The notes under the pieces are model-generated. The model was not told the origin of the DNA. It ran no database searches and saw only the letters and a program-made list of their open reading frames with translations. A DNA stretch of 64,000 nt from Planctomycetota bacterium (GTDB lineage: Bacteria > Planctomycetota > JACQVV01 > JASMLP01). The position numbers and the translations under genes are program-made. Location: assembly GCA_030748635.1 (NCBI GenBank), contig JASMLP010000147.1:81268-145267 (forward strand), in the 5' to 3' direction. Shown in pieces: positions 26,749 through 35,296 of this stretch (positions are counted from its first letter, which is position 1; each line of letters opens with the position of its first letter).

Positions 26749-26792
26749 CGGCTCGTAGTCACCCCCCCCGTGACTGCGGGCCGTTATTTTTT
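26749..26792 (+). terminator. Intrinsic terminator after the GAF-PPM/SDR operon
   Basis: A 14-bp stem (26749-26762 with 26770-26783, two G-U pairs) closes a seven-base all-C loop and is followed by TTATTTTTT. This is the clearest classical rho-independent terminator in the window. Confidence 0.85.
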
Positions 26793-26912
26793 GGGTATTT
26801 TGCGTATTCTCCTCCCAGATTCTGGGGTCGAAAATGCGCTTTTCATGCCCATTCAAACTCGATACCGCTGGACCAAAAACCCTGTCATCTCCACGTTTCC
26901 TGGTCCACCTCC

Positions 26913-26940
26913 TTGAAAAGATACTCACGCTCACTACACT
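26913..26940 (+). promoter_or_regulatory. Promoter candidate for the GreA-like gene
   Basis: TTGAAA (26913-26918), a 16-base spacer and TACACT (26935-26940), 45 bases before the GTG start; AGAGGG at about 26971-26976 could serve as ribosome site. Confidence 0.4.
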
Positions 26941-26985
26941 CAACCCAAAACCTGAAGAACCGATCAACCAAAGAGGGCTCCCTAC

Positions 26986-29211
26986 GTGGACAAACAAGAA
27001 CTACTCCAACTCGCGCGCACGAACGATCGCGAACGCCTGGAGAAAGCCTGGATGACCTGGCTGGAATCGATCCAGTTTGGCACTGAAACAGGAGTGGGAC
27101 AATCCGCTTCGGATGTCGCCCAAATTCTCGAAACCCTTGGACAAAGACCGCTTGCAGCCACTTTGCTCAAACTCTTCTATGACGAAGCGAGAAACCATAA
27201 AGCCCACGCCGAACTGTTACCCGTTCTCCAACGACTCGGCCGACTGTCACCCAACACCCCTGGGCTCCGCGGAGATCTCCTCGAATCCTTGCGAGCGATC
27301 CATTCGCAAAACTTGGCCCTCGAGGGGGCTCTCAAAGCCAGCGGACTCGTCGACGGCAGCCATATTCCCAAGGAGTTGGATCTCTTCGAGCACTACAAAG
27401 ACTTCACCCCAGGCCGCCATGTTCTCCACTCCTCGGGATGGGGCGCTGGACAGATCCGAGAAATCGACGCGTCCACCGCTCAAGTCGTAATCGATTTCGA
27501 AGGCAAAAAAAACCATCGAATGACATTCGAAGGGGTGAATGACCTGCTCGAATTCCTCGAGGATGATGATCTGCGTTCCTTGCGGGTTTCCCGTCCTGAA
27601 GAACTGGATCGACTTGCCAAGGAAGAACCCTCCAAGCTCCTGATGATGACGGTCAAAAGCCTGGAAAACACCGCCCCCCTTTCTCTCATCAGAAGTCAGC
27701 TCAAAGGCTCAATCATCCCCGAAAAATCGTGGAGTCGATGGTGGACAAAGGCCAAGAAGGAAGCGATGGCAGACCCCTACCTCGAGGTTGCGCGTGATGG
27801 GCGAGTTACCCTCCGCGAGGAAGCCATCTCACCTCTCGAAGAGACCATCGAACAGATAGATCGTGCGGCCAACTTCTCCAAACTCTGGAAAATCGCATCG
27901 ACCTTTCTTCGAACCACCCCTGAAGAGGAGGCCCGCAAAGCGATCGCCAACCACATCGCGCCTGCCACCCTCAAAGAAGAAGATCTCGACACCTTTCCTC
28001 AAATCGCCGAAGCCTTGGTTTTTCTGGAAAGCGAAACCATACCCGGAACCTCCGAACGGCTCGACACCCTGGCCTCGGATAGTGATAAGGCGGTACAGAT
28101 CTTTTCAGAACTGGGGACGAAAGAACGCCAGATGGCGTTCTTGGACCGCATTGTCACCCAGTCAGAAACCGCGCAGGATTGGGGAGAAACCTTCCTGGGC
28201 ATCCTGGTCATGGGCAAAAGCCGAGTCAACAAGGAGATCCGGGAACGCCTGATCGATTCTGAACAAACCGAACGGCTTGGAAGACTCGAACAAGCGATTC
28301 TCCAGAAGCCGGAAGACTTTTCGGAACCGTTTCTGGAAATCATCAAAAAACGGTGGAAGCCGAGCGCAACCACATGGGAAGTTTCCGAACTGATCCGTCC
28401 GGCTCTCCGATTTGCAGCCGATCTCGAACGAAACGATGACTACACTAAAGCTGCCAAAGCTCGCTTCTTAAAGCATGTCGAAAACTTCTTGCTCGAAGAC
28501 GAACTCACTGTAATTCGAAGCTACATTTCCAACTGCAACGAGGAAGAACTTGTCCGGACATCAAGCTACCTGGAAAGATCACCTTCCATCTCGAAAGTTC
28601 ACTCTGCCGTACGAAAACAGTTAGAAGAACTGCTCCCGGACCTGAAGCCCGCCCCAGTCGCCAATCGATTCTGGGAAAACGAATTCATTTATGTCACAAG
28701 CACCGGACTTTCGAGCCGACAAGAACGTCTCCGTATTCTTCTGGACGAAGAAATTCCGGAAAACCGGGACGCGATCGGCCGGGCTGCCGCATTTGGCGAC
28801 CTTTCCGAAAACTCCGAATACACGGCGGCTCTCGAAAAACAACGCGAGTTGACCGGCCTGGCCAGCCAAATCAGCAAAGAGATCGAAAAAGCGCGCCTGA
28901 TCGAGTCCGAGATCATCCAAAAAGATATCGTTTCTCCAGGAACCCGTGTTGAGGTCTCCGACCTGGCAACCGGAAAAATCGAAGCGTGGGAGATCCTGGG
29001 CCCCTGGGATGCGGATGTCGAAAAGGGGGCTATCAGCTATCGGACCCCGGTGGCCGCCGCCATCCTCGGAAAACATGTCGGGGACAAGGCCGAGGTCGTA
29101 TTGCCCGAAAGCACCACGGAATATCGCATCATGAATATCGAAATGATCTTCGATGATGTCAAAGAAGAGGAAACCAGTTCGGTCTCGAGTGCCGAACCAT
29201 CCGAGAACTAA
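26986..29211 (+). CDS. GreA/GreB-type transcription factor with long N-terminal extension
   Basis: 741 aa, GTG start. The last ~165 residues are a full GreA: a coiled coil with GRAAAFGDLSENSEYTAALE, whose acidic tip rescues backtracked RNA polymerase, and a C-terminal FKBP-like domain (VSPGTRVEVSD ... LGKHVGDKAEVVLP). Ahead of it are ~575 residues: a helical region, a beta segment FTPGRHVLHSSGWGAGQIREID at about 140-165 that recalls CarD/TRCF-type polymerase-binding Tudor domains, then more helices. Ordinary GreA has ~160 residues; chlamydial GreA is also over 700 residues, so this architecture points to PVC bacteria. The extension probably adds further polymerase or nucleic-acid contacts. 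Monocistronic, with a hairpin after the stop. Confidence 0.85.
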   Translation: MDKQELLQLARTNDRERLEKAWMTWLESIQFGTETGVGQSASDVAQILETLGQRPLAATLLKLFYDEARNHKAHAELLPVLQRLGRLSPNTPGLRGDLLESLRAIHSQNLALEGALKASGLVDGSHIPKELDLFEHYKDFTPGRHVLHSSGWGAGQIREIDASTAQVVIDFEGKKNHRMTFEGVNDLLEFLEDDDLRSLRVSRPEELDRLAKEEPSKLLMMTVKSLENTAPLSLIRSQLKGSIIPEKSWSRWWTKAKKEAMADPYLEVARDGRVTLREEAISPLEETIEQIDRAANFSKLWKIASTFLRTTPEEEARKAIANHIAPATLKEEDLDTFPQIAEALVFLESETIPGTSERLDTLASDSDKAVQIFSELGTKERQMAFLDRIVTQSETAQDWGETFLGILVMGKSRVNKEIRERLIDSEQTERLGRLEQAILQKPEDFSEPFLEIIKKRWKPSATTWEVSELIRPALRFAADLERNDDYTKAAKARFLKHVENFLLEDELTVIRSYISNCNEEELVRTSSYLERSPSISKVHSAVRKQLEELLPDLKPAPVANRFWENEFIYVTSTGLSSRQERLRILLDEEIPENRDAIGRAAAFGDLSENSEYTAALEKQRELTGLASQISKEIEKARLIESEIIQKDIVSPGTRVEVSDLATGKIEAWEILGPWDADVEKGAISYRTPVAAAILGKHVGDKAEVVLPESTTEYRIMNIEMIFDDVKEEETSSVSSAEPSEN

Positions 29212-29236
29212 ACGCCGAACTGTTTACAACCCCTTC

Positions 29237-29271
29237 CAAGCCCCGAACCGAGATTCTCGATTCGGGGCTTG
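29237..29271 (+). terminator. Hairpin terminator of the GreA-like gene
   Basis: CAAGCCCCGAA (29237-29247) pairs with TTCGGGGCTTG (29261-29271), and the interior adds CGAG/CTCG around a three-base loop with one mismatch between the two stems. A short T-containing stretch (TCGTTT) follows. It lies 26 bases after the stop. Confidence 0.7.
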
Positions 29272-29379
29272 TCGTTTCAGGGTACTCTGAACAAATACGA
29301 CCCCGCGATCTGTTTTGTCATCGCGTAACCGGGAGTTTTCGAGCCTCCCTCATCCCAGTCCGGTCGTCCTGAAAAAAAG

Positions 29380-30303
29380 TTAGCGCGAATCCGATCTCGG
29401 GGGATCGACGAATTTCCCGGCGAAGAAATTCCTGAAACGAGATACATCTCGTCCCCGCAGTCGTTCAGCCAGTCCAAGAATAGCCTCCACCAGACTCCGA
29501 AACGTTTCTCCGCCGGCCGGCCCACCATACTCTTTGTAGTGACAAACGAACCGAAACCGATCCGCGTTGGTCACAAAACGAGGCCCTAAACTCGTCATGA
29601 AATTTGCGAGATCACGCAGAGGCCCCCGGGAAAGAGGCCGCCCCTCGCGCAACGGCTTTTTTAGATCGAGCAAACAGATTCCGGGAAGACGATCTCCCTC
29701 CACATCCGGCTCTACATAGACATGTTTCGCCAGGAATCCTGGATAAACAATACCCGCCTGATGCAGACGTGAAAGCGTGCTGGCCACAGCTCGAGACAAT
29801 CGACACTTTTCCCGAAAAAGATTTCCTTCGGATCGCCCCCCACCGAGTTCATCCAGTCGATCCCACAAGCAAACATAAGGTTCCACGGAACGGGTCAACA
29901 GGAAGGATACGGTCTCGATCCCCAAAACCTTGCGCTCTCCAGCCGCGATAGGGAACGCCGTGTCCACTCCAACGGACCGAAACCACAGGAGGTTCTCCAT
30001 CTCCGCCAAGCCTTTGGATCGGGGCTTGCGGAAATCGGCCATCTCTTCCCAGGCCTTCCGAAATCCGATCCTCCGATGAATCTTGAGATACACTGTCTCC
30101 ACACCGTCGCTTCCCGGAAGAGATAGCCGATACAAACTTCGCCCCGGTCGTTCCGTCTTATCGCTGATCTGTTCTGGATCCAGAAAGTCCTTCAATGCGC
30201 GAAAACCGTGAGCAGCCAATCGATCCTGATAGGACTCATGCACCCAGACACGCTCTCGAGAGGCCGTGGGTAAAAGACAGTATGGCTCATCAAACAAATT
30301 CAC
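29380..30303 (-). CDS. WaaP/InaA-like lipopolysaccharide kinase-family protein, catalytic loop altered
   Basis: 307 aa. The fold matches Kdo/heptose kinases of the WaaP/InaA group: VYLKIHRR supplies the ATP-binding Lys, EMENLLWFRSVGV the helix with Glu, and LLTRSVEPYVCLWD the hinge region. In active members the catalytic loop reads H-x-D or similar before Y-x-x-H; here it is GIVYPGFLAKHVYV, with no Asp at the expected place, while LLDLKKP keeps the metal-binding Asp. It may thus be a weak enzyme or pseudokinase. The family phosphorylates lipid A core sugars on the cytoplasmic side. Its 5' end overlaps the divergent secreted-protein gene by 22 bases. No ribosome site visible. Confidence 0.7.
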   Translation of the reverse strand: MNLFDEPYCLLPTASRERVWVHESYQDRLAAHGFRALKDFLDPEQISDKTERPGRSLYRLSLPGSDGVETVYLKIHRRIGFRKAWEEMADFRKPRSKGLAEMENLLWFRSVGVDTAFPIAAGERKVLGIETVSFLLTRSVEPYVCLWDRLDELGGGRSEGNLFREKCRLSRAVASTLSRLHQAGIVYPGFLAKHVYVEPDVEGDRLPGICLLDLKKPLREGRPLSRGPLRDLANFMTSLGPRFVTNADRFRFVCHYKEYGGPAGGETFRSLVEAILGLAERLRGRDVSRFRNFFAGKFVDPPRSDSR

Positions 30304-31952
30304 GATCTGAGTATCCTAACGATCCTGCCCCACTCTCCCCACCCCATAAACGTCAACTCTTCCTCGGTCACTCTCGGGGGAACGCTTCCATTTTCATTCA
30401 AAGAGCGGCCTGGCTCCTGGTTCTGTTCCTGTCGGGATCCTCTCCGATTCGATCCGAAGATGTAATTTCCTTCCAACACCGCCCCTATCGAGTCGAAGCC
30501 GATGGGGTTCGGGCCGTTCCCGGAAAGACGGTTTCTCTCTCCGAATTGCTGACTAGTCCCAGGTGGCTTTCGGCAAAAGAGCGCACCGCTCTTTTGAAAA
30601 CTCTTGGCCGCTTCCCTCAACTCCTCAATCTTCCAGCAAACTATCCTGCCGGCCGGATGTGGAGCGCTGCCTTCTCTCCCTTCATCCGACACGCCGAGGA
30701 ATCTGGAGTCGAAGCTCTCAACGCTCCGGCATGGATCGACCGACTCTCCTCTTTTCCATCCTTCAACCTCCGCTTTTTCCTCTTTTTACGTAAACACCGA
30801 TTCACCGACCGTCCCGACTTATCCTTTCCCAGCGCCCGGTCTTTTCGAGTCCCATTCCCCCTTCCTGAACCGATCGAGCGTCCGAAGTATCGATCGCTGG
30901 CCCACGTTCGAGACGTCACCCCCTCGGAATGGAGAAAACCCAGAAGACTCCTTCAGGGCGATCTGATCGAGGATTCGCTTTTCTCTCCCAGTAACACCTC
31001 CTTCCTGGCTCAGTCCGTCGCTCTATCCCAACGACTCGAAGCCCTTGTTCGGAACCCCCGCCCCCAACTCCTTTCCAGCCAGGAACAGGAAGTCTGGGCC
31101 CAGATCGGCGCCCAAACTCACTGGCTTTCCTCCTCGGTCCCCGTCGGCCCTCAGTCCATACCCACTCACTCCCTTCGCGAATTTTCTGCTGCGATCATGG
31201 ACCTGGGCTGGAAGATAGAGATCGAGGACGTCCGAAAATTTGCCAATCTGGCGGACCTGACCTTCATCGACGACCAGGGAATTCGACACGACGTAGCCAC
31301 CCCGTTATGGATAGAAACGGGCATCACCTTCCCCCAAAGCTCGCCACGAAAAGACCTGCGAGTCCCCATGCCCCACACACACCTCACCTTTCGGTTTCTC
31401 GACCCATCCAATCGCTGCCGAGCTCAAGTCCTTTACTATTACGGATGGTGGGGAGGGCCCACCTTTTTGCCCGACATCCAGCACTCCCAGTCGTGGATCG
31501 GAAACCGTACTCCTCGAGTCTACCGCTCTCGTGACCAGGTCCTTCTCATCGCGTCGGCGCTGGATGCTTATACTTTTCATGTGGGCTTTGTGGTTCGCCG
31601 TCTTGGGGAATCCAACGACCGATTCGGCCACGGCAACCTAGGAACCTGCCTTCGCCCCTCCGCTATCGTAGAACGAATGCTACACCCTGAAAATCCCACA
31701 ACCTTCTACCCCTTGACCGCCAACCCGGCACTCGACGCATACACAGGAAACCGTTCTCCTCTCACCAGTGCCGTTCGAAAGATCCGTCAGATCGGTGATG
31801 ATGTCCTTCGGTCCGCACAACTTACCGAGTCACTCAAAAAGCGGATCGGCGCCAGCCTTCCCGTAAATCGAGTGACAGATCTCGAGTTCCCCAATCTTGT
31901 CCAAGATTTGCTGACAGCGGGAATTCACCCCCCGAGCGAGACCGACCGATAA
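30282..31952 (+). CDS. Secreted protein of unknown function
   Basis: 556 aa from the ATG at 30282. About 35 polar residues precede a hydrophobic segment (FIQRAAWLLVLFLSGSSPIRS), probably a signal sequence with a long n-region. The mature part is rich in Arg, Pro, Phe and Ser and alternates helical and beta segments; HTHLTFRFLDPSNRCRAQVLYYYGWWGG around residue 375 is its most distinctive stretch. No catalytic motif recognised. The upstream start in the ORF track (30195) would lie far inside the divergent WaaP-like gene, so I reject it. A DtxR-family gene follows under its own promoter. Confidence 0.6.
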   Translation: MAHQTNSRSEYPNDPAPLSPPHKRQLFLGHSRGNASIFIQRAAWLLVLFLSGSSPIRSEDVISFQHRPYRVEADGVRAVPGKTVSLSELLTSPRWLSAKERTALLKTLGRFPQLLNLPANYPAGRMWSAAFSPFIRHAEESGVEALNAPAWIDRLSSFPSFNLRFFLFLRKHRFTDRPDLSFPSARSFRVPFPLPEPIERPKYRSLAHVRDVTPSEWRKPRRLLQGDLIEDSLFSPSNTSFLAQSVALSQRLEALVRNPRPQLLSSQEQEVWAQIGAQTHWLSSSVPVGPQSIPTHSLREFSAAIMDLGWKIEIEDVRKFANLADLTFIDDQGIRHDVATPLWIETGITFPQSSPRKDLRVPMPHTHLTFRFLDPSNRCRAQVLYYYGWWGGPTFLPDIQHSQSWIGNRTPRVYRSRDQVLLIASALDAYTFHVGFVVRRLGESNDRFGHGNLGTCLRPSAIVERMLHPENPTTFYPLTANPALDAYTGNRSPLTSAVRKIRQIGDDVLRSAQLTESLKKRIGASLPVNRVTDLEFPNLVQDLLTAGIHPPSETDR

Positions 31953-31965
31953 CTCGTATCCCGTC

Positions 31966-31994
31966 TTGTCCCTCACACCGCTCGCGTCTACAAT
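31966..31994 (+). promoter_or_regulatory. Promoter of the DtxR-family regulator
   Basis: TTGTCC (31966-31971), a 17-base spacer and TACAAT (31989-31994), 37 bases before the ATG at 32032. The -10 is five of six to consensus. I see no clear palindromic operator over it. Confidence 0.6.
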
Positions 31995-32031
31995 CCCCCC
32001 CTCAAACGACCTCTTTCTCGACTCCACCCCA

Positions 32032-32706
32032 ATGACACCTATCTCCCAATCCAAAGAAGACTATCTCAAGGCGATCTATGAAGCCCAACAGACCGGCATG
32101 TCGGTTCAACGAGCCCGATTGGCGGAAACCATCGGAGTCAGCTCTCCTGCGGTTTCAACCGCTCTCCAAAGGTTGAAACGGGACAAACTGGTCGACCTGA
32201 GTTCAGGAGGAGACATCGACTTGACCCCGAAAGGGCGTTCCATCGCGGAGAACCTGGTGCTTCGACACAACTTGGTGGAGAAACTCCTCTACGAAATTAT
32301 CGGCCTGGAATGGTACAAGGTTCATGAGGAAGCGGAACGAATCGAACACGTCATCAGTGAAGATGTGGAAGAGAAACTTCTCGATCTGTTCGGCAAGCGA
32401 GCCACGACCTGCCCACATGGCACCCCTATTTACGGCGAAACTCTCGAAGAACGTTCCGCTCGCGGACTCCACCGACTTTCGAATTGCGAACCCACAGGCC
32501 AGACGGTTCAGGTCGCTCTGATATCGGACCGAGACTCCAACTTCCTCCGCTTTCTGGACGAAAAAGGTGTTGTACCCCAAGCTCAGATTCAGATTATCAA
32601 GAAAGAGTACGGAGACATTCTCACCATCTCTGTGGGCAACAACCCCATTCACCTCGACCAACACGCTTGCGACCGAATCTGGATCGAGGAACTGGTTCCA
32701 GCCTGA
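32032..32706 (+). CDS. DtxR-family metal-dependent repressor, MntR-like metal site
   Basis: 224 aa in three domains: winged HTH (about 1-65), dimerisation and metal-binding helices (66-140) and a C-terminal FeoA/SH3-like domain (150-222). Metal ligands fall at the DtxR numbering: His79, Glu83, His98, Glu105 and His106. The two selectivity positions are Asp10 and Glu102, as in Mn-sensing MntR, rather than Met10 and Cys102 of iron-sensing DtxR/IdeR. I therefore predict a Mn(II)-responsive repressor. No transporter gene adjoins it, so its targets lie elsewhere. The ATG at 32032 is chosen because the ORF-track start overlaps the -35 box and this one starts just before the conserved HTH. Convergent with hisG, 12 bases apart. 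Confidence 0.88.
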   Translation: MTPISQSKEDYLKAIYEAQQTGMSVQRARLAETIGVSSPAVSTALQRLKRDKLVDLSSGGDIDLTPKGRSIAENLVLRHNLVEKLLYEIIGLEWYKVHEEAERIEHVISEDVEEKLLDLFGKRATTCPHGTPIYGETLEERSARGLHRLSNCEPTGQTVQVALISDRDSNFLRFLDEKGVVPQAQIQIIKKEYGDILTISVGNNPIHLDQHACDRIWIEELVPA

Positions 32707-32718
32707 TCTACCTAGGGA

Positions 32719-33597
32719 CTACAGTCGGCTGTTAGCGACCTCGGTTTCCAGGATCGCTCGAGCACCGATACCTTCGAGTTGATCCATAATCCCCGGCACA
32801 TCCACCTTCTCGACCATGACCTTCACTGCCAGCCATTCAGAATCAGCCGTCTCCTGAACTGTCGGCGAAGAAAATCCAGGAGTAATTTGGGTCGCCTGCT
32901 CGAGAAGATCCCGCGGAAGGTTGTATTCGAGCAAAGAATAACGTCTCGCCTGAAGAACCCCTTCGATTCGGCGAATCAAACGCGAAACCTCCCCCTCGAT
33001 AACCTGCCCGCGCCTGGCAACGAGAACCGCTTCGGAAGATGCAATCTCTTCGATGGAGTGAAGGTGATTCTCGGCCAAGCTATCGCCCGTTTCGACGATT
33101 TCGACGATGCCATCCACGAGCCCCAAGCCGACCATAACTTCGGTAGCGCCCGACAGAGTCAGCAAACGGACTTCCGGCTCAACCCCCTCGAAGTAAGCTC
33201 GCGCGGTTTGTGGATAGGACGTTCCTATCGTTCGCCCCGCCAAGTCCTCCCGCCTTTCATAGCCGCTTCCATCCCGAACCGCCAAAACCATCCGACTCCG
33301 ACCGAATCCGAGAGGTAAGACGGCGTCCACCGCTAACCCTTGCTCACGAAGCACATCGCTACCGGTCACCCCCAGGTCCACGGCTCCCCCATCGACCATA
33401 CGAGGAACATCCGCCGCCCGACTGAAAACGAGCAAGATATCCATACCCTTGCATCGCGCGTACAAACGACGCTCACGCCGCCGATAACGAAGCCCCGCGC
33501 GACGAAGAATTTCTTCTGTCGTTTGAGCCAATCGCCCTTTGGAGGGTACGGCCAGCCTCAAGAGTTTTTCATCCATTCCTCGTTGTTCAGGATTCAT
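32719..33597 (-). CDS. hisG: ATP phosphoribosyltransferase, long form
   Basis: 292 aa. First enzyme of histidine synthesis: ATP plus PRPP gives phosphoribosyl-ATP. LRLAVPSKGRL, DLGVTGSDVL and GLGLVDGIVEIVETGDSL are HisG motifs, and the C-terminal ~75 residues (SEWLAVKVMVEKVDVPGIMDQL) are the regulatory ACT-like domain of the long form, which needs no HisZ and is feedback-inhibited by histidine. The start is either the ATG at 33597, overlapping hisE by 11 bases, or the ATG at 33576; the latter aligns better with short-N-terminus homologues. It sits downstream of hisE, so two steps of the pathway are co-transcribed without the rest of the his operon. Confidence 0.92.
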   Translation of the reverse strand: MNPEQRGMDEKLLRLAVPSKGRLAQTTEEILRRAGLRYRRRERRLYARCKGMDILLVFSRAADVPRMVDGGAVDLGVTGSDVLREQGLAVDAVLPLGFGRSRMVLAVRDGSGYERREDLAGRTIGTSYPQTARAYFEGVEPEVRLLTLSGATEVMVGLGLVDGIVEIVETGDSLAENHLHSIEEIASSEAVLVARRGQVIEGEVSRLIRRIEGVLQARRYSLLEYNLPRDLLEQATQITPGFSSPTVQETADSEWLAVKVMVEKVDVPGIMDQLEGIGARAILETEVANSRL

Positions 33598-33928
33598 CTT
33601 CGACTCGCATTTCCTTTTCCACCCAACCACTCGTTCCCGAACGTCGCTCCAGTTCGGCTACGACCTCTGCCCACTGGACCTCGCGCGCCGCCAACAAAAC
33701 CAGCGCATGAAAAATCAGATCTGCGGCTTCACTGACCACACGCGTCCGACTTTCTTCTTGGGCCGCGAGAATCAACTCCTCGGCCTCCTCGAGAAGCTTT
33801 TCTCTCGCGCGACTTCCCTGATCACACAACAAACTGGCCACATAACTCGCCGAAGGGTCCGCGGCCGACTTCCGGCTCTTGATGACCTTCTCGAGTTGAA
33901 ACAGATACGAAGAGCTTTCCTCAAACAT
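33587..33928 (-). CDS. hisE: Phosphoribosyl-ATP pyrophosphatase
   Basis: 113 aa, normal length for a stand-alone HisE. It removes pyrophosphate from phosphoribosyl-ATP, the second step of histidine synthesis. The MazG-like helical signature is present: KLLEEAEELILAA and VVSEAADLIFHALVLLA with the metal-binding acids. HisI is not fused and not nearby. The ATG at 33928 is preferred over the TTG before it. The gene begins seven bases after the kinase stop codon and overlaps hisG, so kinase-hisE-hisG are probably one mRNA. Confidence 0.9.
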   Translation of the reverse strand: MFEESSSYLFQLEKVIKSRKSAADPSASYVASLLCDQGSRAREKLLEEAEELILAAQEESRTRVVSEAADLIFHALVLLAAREVQWAEVVAELERRSGTSGWVEKEMRVEDES

Positions 33929-33935
33929 CAAAATT

Positions 33936-35231
33936 TCAAACCTCGAGCATCCAGAGTTTTTCGAAGGCCTTGACCACCATTCCCATCTCCCGATAACGCC
34001 GATTCAGATCCTTGGCCATCATTCTCTGACAAATCCGAACCACCTCTTCTGGAATGGTGAAGTCTATTTCCTCCAGCGGTTCGGGCTCCTCGTGAGCCAC
34101 CTTGTGCAAAATTTCTCCGGGACTATTTCCCTGAAACGGACGCTGACCGGAGATCATGTGATAAAAGGTGGCGCCCAGGGAGTAGATGTCGGTCTGTGGG
34201 GTAAGAATATCGGTCTGAGTGATCTGCTCCGGAGCGATGTAGCTCGGTGTTCCGACAATACTTCCCTCCTTTTCGTCCTCTTCCCCGATCTTCATGGCCA
34301 ACCCCAGATCCAGGATCTTGGCAATACCATCCGGCCGAATCAGGATATTTTCCGGTTTGATGTCCTGATGTACCACATTGTGGCCATGCATATGCTGCAA
34401 CGCCTTGGCCATCTGCACAACGATATCAGCGGCACGAGGAACCTGAAGACGAGTTTCATCATAAAGGATTTCAGCCAAACTGACCCCTTCGACAAACTCC
34501 ATCGAATAGAACAACTGCCCGTCAAGATCGCCGATATCGTGAACGTGAACCAAATTCGGATGATTCATCTGACCGGCCAATGTCGCTTCCGCCCGAAACC
34601 GCTCGACGACCCGTTCATTTCCCACACAATCAGATTGCATCAACTTGACCGCCACGGTCCGGTTGAGGCCGATTTGGATCGCTTGATAAGTCACCCCCCA
34701 GGCCCCCTCACCCAGCACATCCCCCAGTTGGTATCCAGCCAAAACCTGCCCCGTACGATATTTTTTGACCGACGAAGGTCCACGGGCCTGTCGCAAACGG
34801 CCATTTATACGTCCCTCGAAAATGATCGACTCGCGAATGGAAAGCAGATCATCCAGACCCACCTTTCCTTGGTCGACCAGGCGGCCAGCCATCGGAATCC
34901 ACTCCCCCCGCTCCCGGGCCGCGTCTCGCAGATTCCGAACCTCCTGAGCTTCTTCGGGAGAGATACGTTCCTCCTCACAAAGAATCTCGATCAACTCCTC
35001 ATCTTCCCAGCGTCTGAGGAGACTTTTCGCACCTTCCAGTAACGACTGGCAAGCCGATTCTTCGACCATGCCTCGTTCTACCAGGATTTCCAGTAATGGA
35101 CGTGGCGGATTGTAGAATTCCTGGATCTCGAAAGCTCGATCGAGATCCTCTTCTTCAAGAACCTTTCGCTTGATCGATATGGCAGCAATCAAGCCTTCGA
35201 TTATTTTCTGACGTTTGTCGTCTTTGCCCAT
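33936..35231 (-). CDS. Hanks-type Ser/Thr protein kinase with helical N-terminal region
   Basis: 431 aa from the ATG at 35231. Residues 1-165 are helical and charged, with DLLSIRESIIFEGRI near the end; a comparable helical lead occurs before the kinase at the right end of the window. The kinase domain (about 168-428) has GEGAWGV, AVKL (Lys196), the catalytic loop HQDIKPENIL (Asp290, Arg replaced by Gln), DLGLA (Asp308, Phe replaced by Leu) and IAPEQ. It is a non-RD kinase but keeps the key acids. There is no membrane helix, so it acts in the cytosol. Substrates are unknown; the two PPM phosphatases in the window are possible opponents. First gene of the unit with hisE and hisG. Confidence 0.9.
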   Translation of the reverse strand: MGKDDKRQKIIEGLIAAISIKRKVLEEEDLDRAFEIQEFYNPPRPLLEILVERGMVEESACQSLLEGAKSLLRRWEDEELIEILCEEERISPEEAQEVRNLRDAARERGEWIPMAGRLVDQGKVGLDDLLSIRESIIFEGRINGRLRQARGPSSVKKYRTGQVLAGYQLGDVLGEGAWGVTYQAIQIGLNRTVAVKLMQSDCVGNERVVERFRAEATLAGQMNHPNLVHVHDIGDLDGQLFYSMEFVEGVSLAEILYDETRLQVPRAADIVVQMAKALQHMHGHNVVHQDIKPENILIRPDGIAKILDLGLAMKIGEEDEKEGSIVGTPSYIAPEQITQTDILTPQTDIYSLGATFYHMISGQRPFQGNSPGEILHKVAHEEPEPLEEIDFTIPEEVVRICQRMMAKDLNRRYREMGMVVKAFEKLWMLEV

Positions 35232-35296
35232 GTCCGTCACTGGGACGAGGATACCGACTCCTTTTGCAACCGAAAAGACTTCCTCATGAGAGGTTT

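Larger units (their letters stand above)
26603..26985. other. 383-base intergenic region
   Basis: This gap holds an AT-rich stretch just after the SDR stop (about 26617-26645), one strong terminator (26749-26792) and a promoter candidate for the GreA-like gene (26913-26940). Short ORFs of 60-130 codons across it are low-complexity and lack ribosome sites. I see no RNA gene. Confidence 0.6.

Noticed and set aside
34092-35042. 316-aa plus-strand ORF
   Set aside because: Antisense to the Ser/Thr kinase, whose catalytic motifs are complete.
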